Assembly (NCBI RefSeq): GCF_029227915.1
Contig: NC_079877.1
Coordinates: 9,858,001-9,922,000, forward strand
From: Hydractinia symbiolongicarpus
Lineage: Eukaryota; Cnidaria; Hydrozoa; Anthoathecata; Hydractiniidae
Direction of reading: 5' to 3'
DNA length: 64,000 nucleotides
How positions within the stretch are numbered: position 1 is the first letter of the stretch; the number at the start of each line of letters is the position of its first letter. Of the stretch, positions 47,241 through 57,044 are shown piece by piece. Made by a program: the position numbers and the translations under genes. Below the pieces are notes generated by a model. The model was not told where the DNA came from, made no database searches, and was given only the letters and a program-made list of their open reading frames with translations.

Positions 47241-48247
47241 ATGTCAAAATCAAAGCATATTGTTACAACCGAAGAAGCTGAAAAATTAAGCAGCATCTAT
47301 TACCAACCCGAAAAACTATGGATCGGGAGAAAGGCGATTAAACTACTCTCCGAGCAGAGTGGCCTCTCAAAAAAGAAAATTATCCATTGGCTATCTTGTC
47401 AGCTCTTGTGGCTTAGACATATCAAAAGCCCCAAGCGTATCAACTACCCTCATTTCACCATAACTAGACCCAATGAGATGCACCAGTTTGATCTCTTGTA
47501 TATGCCCCATGATAAGCTGTATGGTAATACATACAAATATATACTTACGGGCATCGATGTGGCTTCGCGCTACAAATTAGCATGCTCCAGGATATATATA
47601 AAGCCGGACCCCTCAAATATCCAAGTATAATCCAATGTGACAACGGTAGTGAGTTCAAATCAGATGTGACGAAGCTGTTGGAAGGCGAGGGTGTCAAGAT
47701 CAAGCGGGCAACTACCAAATACCATCATACATTCACGGCGTTTGTGGAGTCCTACAACAAGGTGCTTGCGGAGAGATTGTTCAAATCTCAGGACGCGCAA
47801 GAGCTGCTCACTAACGAAACTAGCAGTATATGGGTCAAGAATCTGTACACTATCGTCAAGAGTTTGAACAACACCAAAACCGCTATGATTGTTATGAAAC
47901 CTTCAAAATTTATTAAGCTCGATCACGTACCACCTGCAAAAAGCGATCGCCTGCGGCTTCGTCCTGACGGGCAAGAAAAGCCTTTACCTGATGACGGTTT
48001 ATATCTATACTTGCTGCAACCCGGCAAGGAACATGGTGATCGAAAAAGACGTGCAACGGATGCCTATTGGTCGAAGCGTACATGCAGGCTAGACTGTATA
48101 GTGACTGGTACACGCCTCCTATATTATTTGGGAGATGGATCGCCTAGCGGCTCCGCAGGAGCGCCTGATCGAAGCTTTGTGGCAGAAGAGCTCATGCTAG
48201 TACCCGAAGGTACCTCGGCACCCCCAGAGCATGTGAAAGATTGGTGA
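47241..48247 (+). pseudogene. Polinton retrovirus-like integrase, frameshifted
   Basis: The first frame (47241-47630) carries an N-terminal helical domain and the first catalytic Asp in HQFDLLYMP, then GIDVASRYK. The second frame (47582-48247) carries the second Asp in QCDNGSEF, the Glu in AFVESYNK and a C-terminal domain with LYLYLLQPGKEH. Compared with element 2, about 15 residues between GIDVASRYK and DIYK are missing and the frame changes near 47580. Integrase would insert the element and create its target duplication; this copy cannot make an intact enzyme. Confidence 0.82.
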
Positions 48248-48395
48248 AAAATTCTCGATTTTGTGTGTTATGAACACACAAAAACTTTTTCCATTCTTCT
48301 AATGCTGGATCACCCAGGTTGTATAAGTCGAGGATCGCTTCACAGTCGTCGCGAGTATGATCAATAAGCCTGAAGTGGCATACGTATCGCTCCAT
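48192..48395 (-). CDS. Possible small Polinton protein (67 aa)
   Basis: From the first ATG at 48395 the frame encodes an acidic protein with MERYVCHFRLIDHTRDD and LYNLGDPALEEWKKF. Its end overlaps the 3' end of integrase by 56 nt on the other strand. No counterpart was found in element 2, so this could be a chance frame. Confidence 0.3.
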   Translation of the reverse strand: MERYVCHFRLIDHTRDDCEAILDLYNLGDPALEEWKKFLCVHNTQNREFFTNLSHALGVPRYLRVLA

Positions 48396-48624
48396 ATGAC
48401 CCTCTTCCTCGAACCTATTAAAGGCATGCAATCTTATCAATAATAACGATCTCTTCAGACTCTGGAAATTGAAGCCTAATCCACCTCCTTTTCTTTAATA
48501 GTAATAGGGAAGATTATTGTATTTATCATCTTCAGGTGTTGTATATTTACGAAAAATCATTATAAGCATGTGGTACATATCTCTGACGGAGTCCCACAAT
48601 CTCTAATGTTCTGATATATGAAAT

Positions 48625-49224
48625 TTATTCTAGAACACTCAAGGCCCTAGGGTGTTCCAATCTAATATACAAACAGACATGTTTGGATTTTTTCAACTGG
48701 GTTTTGATAGGCTCCCAATCCTCGATAAGGTTCGTTTCTTCATCAATCATTTTAATATCAGAACGCTCTGAGGGATACCATGTAAATAGCATTTTTTTCT
48801 GGCGGCGGAGATTATTTGGTAAAGCCGTATAACTTTGAGTTAACAACCATAAGCTATGCTTCCTGTGTCTATCGCTGATCGCGAGTTCCAATAGGGATTG
48901 TCTCCGCTTATCCAGGGTTTCATCAGCAATCATGTCATCAACAATAAACAACGTCTCCTCCCCTGCCAGGAGGTTTGATAATTTGGCTATCCATTCAAAC
49001 AATTGATCCTGCGGTTCTATCAAAAACACATAATCATCCTTCCGAAGCGATGGTCTTTCCAAGTAAGTGGTGTTCCACCTGAGAGTAGGAGACAAAATTA
49101 TGATGTTTTGGAAATAGTGTCGATATTCATGCTCCAAAAGATCGAGAACTCTTTGCGTTTTTCCACAAGAAGTAGGGCCTGTGAAAATAGCCGTATGGGT
49201 TTTTTTTACGATATCCAAAGTCAT
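48625..49224 (-). CDS. Polinton packaging ATPase (FtsK/HerA-type), intact
   Basis: 199 residues. Walker A GPTSCGKT (16-23), Walker B LFIVDD (92-97), then LWLLTQSY with a conserved Gln. It matches the A32-like genome-packaging ATPases of Polintons and adintoviruses, which drive DNA into the capsid. The element 2 homologue (57045-57662) shares SPTLRWN/CPTLRWN, IADE.LDKRRQ and LLELAIS. Start AATAAATG; no internal lesion. Confidence 0.88.
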   Translation of the reverse strand: MTLDIVKKTHTAIFTGPTSCGKTQRVLDLLEHEYRHYFQNIIILSPTLRWNTTYLERPSLRKDDYVFLIEPQDQLFEWIAKLSNLLAGEETLFIVDDMIADETLDKRRQSLLELAISDRHRKHSLWLLTQSYTALPNNLRRQKKMLFTWYPSERSDIKMIDEETNLIEDWEPIKTQLKKSKHVCLYIRLEHPRALSVLE

Positions 49225-49238
49225 TTATTCAACTGTGC

Positions 49239-49489
49239 TTACTTGGGTTTTGGGACGATAGAAGCGGGCAACCACCCTTTTGAGACGGCCATCTCGCTGC
49301 TTCCTCGCCCTGCGGTGAAATATGCGATCATCTTCATCACATCATTCGTGTCGAGTTTTGTGCTGGGGCTCGAGATTCCTAAAAATCGTTTACCGAGCAT
49401 CGCGTAAGGAAAGTAAAACCGAGGTCGACCACAGTCTCATATATCATATCAATGATTTCCTTTTGCTTAGGGGTAACATTCAAACTCAT
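49239..49489 (-). pseudogene. Small Polinton protein (75-aa family), frameshifted
   Basis: The ATG at 49489 opens a frame reading NVTPKQKEIIDMIYE and VDLGFTF. After a one-base frame change near 49400 it continues YAMLGKRFLGISSPS and ends at TAA 49239. Element 2's intact 75-residue protein (58859-59086) has YSMLGKKVLKMTPPS at the same place. Role unknown; one short hydrophobic stretch. It lies 15 bp upstream of the ATPase. Confidence 0.6.
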
Positions 49490-49514
49490 TCTTTATTATA
49501 GGGCTCAGCGCATC

Positions 49515-49844
49515 TTAAAATATCAATATCTGCCTTTGAAGGTTTTTGCTGAACCGCTGGTGCAGGCTGCTGGGTACCCGCGGATTTTTTCCCAGCCTTC
49601 CACGAAAAATAATATAACTTCCAATACGGGCGATTATTCGAATAAGGCCTCCAGCAATGTATACACCACTTCCCATGGACTTGGAGGTACCTGTGGCAGG
49701 TTTCTGACTCTCTTTGGAGGTACCTTTACCCATGTTCTTCTTCAAGTCAGCCTTGTTCTTGCGATTCCATTCAGCAAGTCTCTAACCAGCAGCAACATGT
49801 CCTTCGTTTTTCTTGGTAATTAATTGATTAGGTTCTTCACTCAT
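49515..49844 (-). pseudogene. Polinton basic membrane protein with RLAEWNRK motif, nonsense codon
   Basis: The frame from ATG 49844 encodes MSEEPNQLITKKNEG, then a TAG at 49782-49784, then RLAEWNRKNKADLKK, a Gly/Ser-rich stretch and a hydrophobic segment. In element 2 (58460-58816) the codon at the stop position is Lys (AGKRLAEYNRKKREE), so a single AAG-to-TAG type change explains the stop. Family of small basic proteins with one membrane helix; role unknown. Confidence 0.65.
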
Positions 49845-49871
49845 TTTTTATAACTCTTTGGAGTTATAAAA

Positions 49872-50180
49872 TCAATTCTTTTTTACATTAAAAACGAGGG
49901 ATAACCCCTGTTCCTCAAGAATGTCCATGGTCTCTTTTATCCCCGTGAGTATAGCTTCAGGAGTATTTAAATCTCTCTCAAAGTATCGCAGGAATTCTCT
50001 AAACGTCATAGGTTCTTTCTTGGGTGGAGCTATTCCGAGCTTCCTCTCCCTCATCAGTGCAGCTAGCCTGTGACCTTGTGCAACCCTTCCCGGGTGCTTT
50101 TTGTGCACTTCAACAATTTTTTCGACGGTCTCTGTTTGTTGTTTGTGTTGGTTGATAATAATACTACACGCGCTGCTCAT
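49872..50180 (-). CDS. Second RLA-motif Polinton protein, 102 aa
   Basis: Start ATG 50180. It contains HPGRVAQGHRLAALMRERKL, the same pattern (P-x-x-V-x-x-G-x-RLA) as the neighbour at 49515-49844 and element 2's 118-aa protein, followed by a different C-terminus (FREFLRYFERDLNTP) and no membrane helix. It overlaps the upstream gene's stop by 17 nt. Probably a paralogue; function unknown. Confidence 0.5.
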   Translation of the reverse strand: MSSACSIIINQHKQQTETVEKIVEVHKKHPGRVAQGHRLAALMRERKLGIAPPKKEPMTFREFLRYFERDLNTPEAILTGIKETMDILEEQGLSLVFNVKKN

Positions 50181-50760
50181 CTTTTTGTTGCTCCTCATCA
50201 ATCTCTCTCTTCTCTTCAATGGACTTTGAGAGCTGGGTATGATTAATGGTATGAGCTGCAACGAGTAAGGGGGCGAGGAACTTACCAAAGGCTGCATAGA
50301 AGAGAATACCCAAGTCAGCCATGGATTCCCTGATAATAGGATCGTTTTCTAAATCATGACGAAGGGCTTCGGGACTATCCAGTGGTATAAGGTTACCGAT
50401 AGCTTTGCTATATAGCCTAAGGGCGTGAGTTGACAATGGCTTTGCAGTCTTCTCTCATTTCTCGTGGAGGTCGCGTTCAACAAACTCAGGATGTATTTTC
50501 TCAATAGCCTCGGGTGATTCTTTGTCCAAAAATACCTCGGTACATTTTTTTCCTAAGAGGTGTGCCTTGGTTTTGCGAGCATCTTTAAGGGCTTGACGTT
50601 TGTCTATAGGTTTTTGATCAAGCGCTTCTGCTGGTGTATCTACAGCATCAAAAATATCAGCTAATTCAGACATACTATTTATTATAAGGCGGCATCTATC
50701 GATGAATGTAAGTATCAATATATACGGAAGAATTATCGCGATTAATATCAATAACTCCAT
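50164..50760 (-). pseudogene. Polinton membrane-start protein (206-aa family), nonsense codon
   Basis: From ATG 50760 (AAATAAAAATGG context) a hydrophobic helix (LLILIAIILPYILILTF) is followed by ELADIFDAVD. The frame is interrupted by TGA at 50455-50457 and then continues in the same frame to TAG 50164 with SPEALRHDLENDP and FGKFLAPLLVAA. Element 2's intact protein (57886-58506) has DALSNDLENDP and FGSLLAPLSVG at the same positions. One stop codon is the only visible lesion. Function unknown. Confidence 0.65.
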
Positions 50761-50796
50761 TTTTATTTGCAGCTTTGTGTAAAGGTGGTGTCTCAC

Positions 50797-51031
50797 AACA
50801 CCTTTACTGCTTATTAGCGCGCATAGGTCGTAATACTTCTATCCCAGGCCTCGTGAGCCTCCCGCGGTACAACAGCAGCAGCCTGCATTACTGTTTTTTT
50901 ATTTCTGCACTGTAGGGGTTACTGGAGGTTTCAACCCATACAAATGAATCGCTCGCTTCCAAGGCATTTTTTTTTACCCTACGATCCCAGTATAAAACTT
51001 TAATGGCCGATAGCAAAGTATTGGACGCTAA
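50797..51031 (-). other. Spacer between polymerase B and the 206-aa-family gene
   Basis: On the minus strand the frame after the polymerase stop stays open for 47 codons (LYWDRRVKKNALEASDSFVW), followed by a 24-codon ATG frame (MQAAAVVPREAHEAWDRSIT) ending at about 50818. Either could be a small gene or the remains of one. Not assigned. Confidence 0.3.
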
Positions 51032-52302
51032 CTACTCTAAAGGCTTTGTGTGTATAGGATCCTCTAGCACTATCCTCTTATCGTAGAACGCTGATAGACC
51101 CAGCTTGTTTTGTTGATATGTGACCATACCCTGGTTATGTACGCGGAACCCCACATTTTTAGCGGTATCTAGCTCGCCTTTCAGTGCTTCCTTGTACCTT
51201 GACCATGTCACCTCATTTTGCCTTTTCGACATTTTTTTGCAGGAAAATTTCGTGCCATCTTTTCCTTTGACGAAATAACACTTTGCGGTCAATGCAATCA
51301 TCCTCGAACCGATGAATTCTTCTTTGAACAGCCCTCCGGTGCCGCTTAAATATTTATCGGTGACTAGCCAGTTTTTAACATCCTCATCGTACTGCTTGAT
51401 TAATTCAGGACGAACAACATCACGTAAGTTATCTCCAGAGATTGCAAAATAAGCACTATCGGTATCCATATACACATATTCAAAATTTCGTCGATCTACG
51501 TACTTATCCAGGAAGTCATAGTAAAATTCGAGCATCCGCAGCTTGGCCAATTGATATGCATATATCCCGCATTGGTACGCTCTATTAATGGAAACGCATT
51601 GTTTACGTCGTCTTACTTCGTACGCGTCTCCAATTTCTTCAAGATCCTCCAGGTATAGGCTCCTCATTTCCGCATCTACTACCTTTTCATCCTTTGTAAA
51701 TGTGGTATTGTTATGTCTCGCCAGATCCTCGATCATTTTTCCATAGAACGAGTTCCCCTTCAGCTTTGCAGTATCGCTAGCGCTGCGCCTATCAGGATCT
51801 TTATCTGCTTTGCGACGCGCTTCCGCTATTTCTTCTGGGAACCATACGAATGGTTTACCACGTGAGTACTTAAGTATTTGATAACAAGCCGTAATTTTTA
51901 ATCCATGATTCAGGTACCATTTAAGCAGATCCGTACAAAGCAGGATCTTCTCAGCTTTCATCACCCCCGACAGCTTCCTGGTACCCGGGAAACGTTTTCG
52001 CCCGGTCTTGTTTAAATAATCGTGCATATGCTGAGAAATTTGATTGTCAGCGATCTCTCTAACCACAAATAACGGGGACATTTCACTGAATTTTTCGTAC
52101 AACTCAGTAGGCACTTCAATGTCAACTTGGGCAAACCCGAAGAGCGCTCCATCAAGAATGTCTCGCACCAGATCATCTAATTCTTCAGCAGGGTCTGCCC
52201 TTTTTAGCAACTTCTCCTTACCACAAGGAAAATCTTGTAGCAGAGTGCTTGGATAGAACATGTTCGCATCATAGCCCAGTATAGTCTTGCACTTAGGACT
52301 AA
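51032..52302 (-). pseudogene. Protein-primed DNA polymerase B, C-terminal part only
   Basis: The frame contains palm motif A (GYDANMFYPS, right at the 5' edge), motif B (KLKGNSFYGK, near 51765) and motif C (YMDTDSAYF, near 51475) and then the thumb to PLE-TAG. The exonuclease and priming domains that should precede motif A (several hundred residues) are missing. An in-frame TAA lies just upstream of the open part, so the gene is truncated at about 52305. In a whole Polinton this enzyme copies the element from a protein primer. Confidence 0.88.
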
Positions 52303-52310
52303 CTTAAGGT

Positions 52311-52886
52311 TTACCACCAGATATATATTTCTATTCAACTTATTGAACTATTTGCGAAATTTTCATACCAACTTGCAAAGTGGAAACAGCTAGATCTTGA
52401 GATTTGAAAAAATGAAATTCTTTTTTTTGAAATTTGTAGCATTACGTATCAGTGTATTCTTGATCTGTTTTATTTATTTTGGAACAGAGAGAGAGCAAGT
52501 TAAATCCTATTTTTCTACCTTATACGTAAAATAAATTTAGGTTAAGGTTTTTTTCTGATTTGTCAGAAACACATCTCGTCAAAAATTCTGACTGAATTTT
52601 ATATTCCTATACGTCGATTTGACTCAAATATCCGGATCGTGTGAACAAGTCTTTACTTCCATTGGCTGTCGTAGTTTTTGGGACGTTTTATCAAATATGT
52701 GTATGATATTGTGTTTTTTATAATACGAGTTGATCTGTTGAGTCAAAATATATTTTTAAACGTTATGAATAACAAAAGTGTTATATTACATAAATAAGTT
52801 TAAGAGATAAAAAAAATTTCAAATGCGAAGGTTATTTTTAAAAACTTCTGATTTTACTTAATATAAAGTTTTTGATTTTACAACCA
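52311..52886. other. AT-rich spacer between Polinton 1 and the MYND exon
   Basis: No gene seen. Sharp return to AT-rich composition after the polymerase fragment. Confidence 0.5.
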
Positions 52887-53088
52887 ATGGCATCGAATTT
52901 TAGACCTTGTTCAAACTGTCAAACAAACGAAGGTATCAAACGTTGTGTGCGATGCAAGGATGCATTTTACTGCACTCGTGAATGTCAAGTAATACATTGG
53001 AAAAATGGTCAGTAAAAATGTGTACAGTAAGAGAGCAAGAAGACGAAAATGAAGGCAAAATTGCTGAGCTGAGTGTTGAAAATGAGAC
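52887..53088 (+). pseudogene. MYND-type zinc-finger exon with a frameshift
   Basis: ATG 52887 opens MASNFRPCSNCQTNEGIKRC, then VRCKDAFYCTRECQVIHWK, giving seven Cys/His ligands in MYND spacing (C-x2-C...C-x2-C-x4-YC-x3-C-x3-H). The frame then stops at NGQ-TAA. In the next frame it continues KWSVKMC, which supplies the last Cys, and an acidic tail up to a good donor (GAC/GTAAGC at 53088). A one-base change thus separates the finger from the exon end. MYND domains bind proline-rich partners or occur in SET-domain methyltransferases; the rest of this gene was not found. Confidence 0.6.
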
Positions 53089-54684
53089 GTAAGCAATGTT
53101 TTTTTGGTCTAGTAATACATGCTTATAATACACGCAAGTAAAAATTGAAAATCAGGTTCACATGAGTATTCTTAAATTATCCTGTTTCTTATTGAAGAAA
53201 CAAACTAAAACCTTGACGTTGTCTGATGAGATAAGATGAAATGGCGAGTAAACTTTTCTAAGGGCAGCATGGTGAAAGCAAGCAACTTGCTTGTTTACAA
53301 ATTATGGAAAATCTAGAGATTTAACTTCTTTATATATTTTATGTCTTTTTAAAAACCTTTCTTGGCTACATAACTATATATTATCTTAAATATATCTCTA
53401 TTGACGTTTTACACAAAAGGAGCAGAAATGTTTTTTTTTTATTTTCTTGAATTATGTTAGCAAATCTACATTAACTTCATAACGTTATGAACCAACACAC
53501 TCTACTACTTATGGTTAGCCTTCTTTAATATACATTTAAAGCGAAAGTAAGCCAACTACAATCATGTTCATAAATTAAATTATTGGAAAAATGGCTTTGA
53601 GACTTTTTTCAGAGTTTTCCCGCTGTCCCCCTACAGTCAGTGTTGATTATGTGTTTATTTGTGCCCCAAAATACTGTTGGCGACTCTGGAAAAGACCTCC
53701 AATCAACACTGAAGGGTGGAGGGAGGGGGAAAGTGGTTTTTCCAAAACTATTATGGACATGATTGTAGCTAACAAACCACAGAACTTATGGAATTCTTGA
53801 ATCCAAGGTTGTTGAGTAGATTCTATAGTGTATTATGATCTTCACATAGCAGTTAACCTTTATTTTTACCGCTACCCTGTTATTCAAGTTGTGATGGAAG
53901 TAACTACTTGCACATCTTTAACAGCTAATCACCAATGTAATCATTAAATAAATTCACTATATATACGTTATCCACAAAATAAAAGTTTTTTGATCACGCG
54001 AAGAAACAAACTTAAATAGTTGAAGCTAGTGGTTCAACGAGGAAACTTTTGAACCTGTAATTTTTAAGCACTTTCCACTTTCTTTTTTTTTTCTTGCCTC
54101 TCTTTGGTAAAAAATATTTAAATTTTTTTAATTCTAGTGATAGGGAAAGGCGGATGTTGGGACAAGTCATCCCTCATCATCTTAAGGCAACTCATCGTTT
54201 AAAATTCACGCTATTTCTTGGGACAATTCATCTTTCTGGCTCAAAATTGCATTATCCCCTCGTTTAAAATTCACTCGAAATAGCATGAATTTAGGTGTTT
54301 TTGTATCGATTTTTTTTTGCCTCTTACCTCTTACCTCTTTGTTATCTTATGTAGCCTTATAGTGTCCTCGCGCATAGGTGCTAATTCAATCATTATGGAT
54401 AATTCTTTTGTCATCATCTGCATTGAGAGCGAGTTTGTATTGCAAAACAAAATTCTCAAATAACAACACGTAAGCAGTTTTTGTTGTATAATTAAACCAT
54501 CTGTCAATCAAACGCTTATAACAATAGAATTTTACATACCAGAAAGTTGTTTACTTAAGAAAAGTTAAAATCGAAAGTGCTCGTTGCTAAGGAGATTTGG
54601 TATGCTAGGAATGCATTGTTTTCTTTGTTATTTAAGTATGATTGACATCTAATTGACGTCATTCCTTATTTCTTTCAAACAAGG
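53089..54684. other. Spacer between MYND exon and Polinton 2
   Basis: AT-rich, no supported gene. A frame at 53591-53800 has no recognisable similarity. The left terminus of Polinton 2 should lie here but no inverted repeat was identified. Confidence 0.45.
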
Positions 54685-55584
54685 TCATCTAAACACATAC
54701 CATATGCTAAAAGCCGTTGTTATCACTAAAATCAAAGCAATTTTTTCTTCTTCGTGAGATGAGAGTGAATTTGTTTGACTTACTCTTGGGTGTTCTATGT
54801 GGTGAACTTCTTGTGAACTTTTATTTTTTGTTTGTGTTAGGGTGCTAGTCACCTTGTTTGAAATATGATGCTCTTGCATAACATTAATCATTTTATTTCT
54901 TCCGAGGCTCAAGTTCTCATTAGATATGAGAATTTTGTTATTGTAACCAGACACCCCCGTCTTGATGTTTAGATTCATGTCACTAGGTAACATGTAAATG
55001 CCCTGTCCGACTGAATAATCAACTTTGCTTGAAGCGTAATTTAAAGTATCCTGATAACGTTTAATATCCTCTTGAATATTAACTCTGCGGTTAACAATGT
55101 CTTCAAAGTTGTTCATAAAACTCTTTGAGCTGTCAAAGCGCTTGAATTATTACCTAAGATAGAAGAACGAGCTTGCATATTGATTAAAACTATCTTCAAA
55201 AGGCAGAGGTGTCTGCAAGCGCTTAATGATTCGTCTAATGTGATAATAGACGTGAAAACGATATACTGATCTAATCATAGGAGTAGAGAGACCTTCTTTC
55301 AGGTGTTCAGAACTCACTCCACAAGCACTTGAAGCACACCAAGTGACAAAATTTAGTTGGGTTTGCCATAATTTAAATGGTTGTTTTTGCCAAATTTTCA
55401 TACGTTGTTCATTTTCATCCATTTCGTAATTAGTAAAAATATTGGGAAAGCTCGCAGGAAAAGAACCATTTTTAGTGACAATAATTGCTTGTTTGTATAA
55501 ATCTTTTCCATCCAATATCTGAAGGTCTTGTCCTCCATTTGGCTTATAAAGCGCATTGGGATTATATTTAAAAATGCTCTCCAT
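54685..55584 (-). pseudogene. Polinton large structural-region protein, internal part lost
   Basis: Two minus-strand frames: 55584-55150 (starts MESIFKYNPNALYKPNGG, contains LWQTQLNFVTWCASSACG) and 55116-54685 (contains DIKRYQDTLNYASSKVDY, IYMLPSDM and a C-terminal membrane helix LILVITTAFSIWYVF). Position, strand and similarity to proteins I recall beside cnidarian Polinton capsid genes suggest they are the two ends of one larger gene with its middle deleted. Taken alone they could be two small genes. Confidence 0.5.
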
Positions 55585-55624
55585 TATTATTTAAGATATT
55601 ATCTTCTATTCTCTAATACAAGAA

Positions 55625-56083
55625 ATGTATATCACAGTAAATGTCGTAAGGGGTGAGAAGACCATATATCTATCTTACCCCATTCAAAATATGGATGGTT
55701 CAAAAGAAATTGCATTGCTTGAGATGTTTGCAGACAATGTTACCTATCAAATCACAACTCCCCTAAAAGTGACTCTGTCTGCCGGAGATGAAAAAACTGA
55801 AAAGTTGCTACCACAAAGAAAATACACTAGCAGAGAATTGAAGGCATTTTTAGCAGGCAATGTAGAACTTACCTTATTAGACAATGACCCTCGAATAATC
55901 AAGACCAATACATTAGCTGAAATAACCAAAATTAATTTGCATCTCTCTGAACTCGACAACACTCAAAATCTTGAGAATGGAAAGCTAAGTGATATTTTAC
56001 TAACCTTTCCCATCGCTAAATATAGAGACGTCACACATGTTGAGCCTAAAAACCCTCAGTACAAAAAATTAAAAAATGGGTAA
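55625..56083 (+). pseudogene. Penton-like minor capsid protein, C-terminally truncated
   Basis: 152 codons: MYITVNVVRGEKTIYLSYPI start, YTSRELKAFLAGNVELTLLD middle, LHLSELDNTQNLENGKLSD later. Beta-rich, directly before the major capsid gene, where Polintons place the single jelly-roll penton protein. The frame stops at LKNG-TAA, and the next bases continue directly as the inside of the capsid gene in another frame, so a deletion has removed the end of this gene together with the beginning of the next. Confidence 0.5.
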
Positions 56084-57040
56084 TGATGACGTTATTATCC
56101 CAGGGACGGCGAAACTAAGTTTTCATATTGAACTAGAGTCGAAAGCTGACACAAAAAGAACATTGGTCTCTAATATTGGAAAAGCGATTTTTAAAAAATT
56201 AGATGTCAAGTTTGAGGGTAACGAGATTTTGAGCATTGATGACTAGATTAGATAGCACGATCCCATATTATCAAGCCGGATTAGGGAATAGGTTATGTTA
56301 TGAGGTCACATTTAATAATTATGATAAGGTTATATAATCAACTCCAGCCAAACCTTCGGTAGCTTCAGCAGCACCAGCACCGGACGCTAAATATAAAATC
56401 TCTAACATATCTCTAGAATATGAGATTATGACACAAGCTACTTTGGCCAGACACATTGCATCTGAATACCAAAACATGGCTTTACTCTACGATAGGTTTT
56501 TAAGACACAGACAAATTAGAGTAAACAAGTCGGACACTACTTGGAATTGGTCATTCAATACCCCTTGTAAATCTTTGAAGGGTATCTTGGTTTTGTTTGA
56601 AGACGAACAAGCCTACAAACGAGATACCAGTAAATTCTACAATCCGAAAATAAAAAAGGTATCTGTCATTGTTGAAGGCAAGCCTAACCAACTTTTTGCT
56701 CAAGGGATGCAGCCGTTTGAACATTATCAAGAGATTTGCAAGTATTTTTCTGAAGGAAAACCAAAAGATAATAATGCCAGCGAAATCCAAAAACATTTGC
56801 AATTACACGATGTAAAAGTCTCTGATTACTTGACAGACAAAAATGCTCTGTGGTTAGATTTCAGAACAATTGATGAGAATGCTTTGAATGGGACTGGTCG
56901 ACGGATTGAAAATTCAAGTGAAGGCATTACAAATTGAAAAGACCGCTGAAACTGAAGGCCCCTTGAACGCTTATATATATTTAATCATGGATGCTCGATT
57001 AAACATTCAAAACGGTGAATTTATGTCTGTCTTGTATTAG
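56084..57040 (+). pseudogene. Polinton major capsid protein, heavily damaged
   Basis: The sequence enters at NDDVIIPGTAKLSF, keeps TKRTLVSNIGKAIFKKLD, and stops at TAG near 56245. About 65 residues are missing relative to element 1. It resumes at IPYYQAGLGNRL, has another TAA near 56335, then runs open through YKISNISLEYE, FYNPKIKKVSVIVEG and ALWLDFRTI to TGA 56937. A one-base change near 56900 restores similarity up to the true stop at 57038-57040, 4 bp before the ATPase ATG. No start codon remains. Confidence 0.75.
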
Positions 57041-57044
57041 TAAA

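Larger units (their letters stand above)
44360..52310. mobile_element. Polinton (Maverick) element 1, decayed and truncated
   Basis: A contiguous block of virus-like genes: major capsid protein, packaging ATPase, retrovirus-like integrase, protein-primed DNA polymerase B and several small proteins also found in element 2. That combination defines Polintons, large self-synthesising transposons related to adintoviruses. Rightward genes (capsid, small membrane protein, integrase) meet leftward genes (ATPase, small proteins, polymerase). No terminal inverted repeats were found. The polymerase is cut upstream of its motif A at about 52305, so the right end is a truncation. Base composition is visibly less AT-rich than the flanks. 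Boundaries are approximate. Confidence 0.88.

Noticed and set aside
49003-49407. 134-codon plus-strand frame across the Polinton ATPase start
   Set aside because: It is antisense to the ATPase and the 75-aa-family gene, both supported by homologues in element 2.
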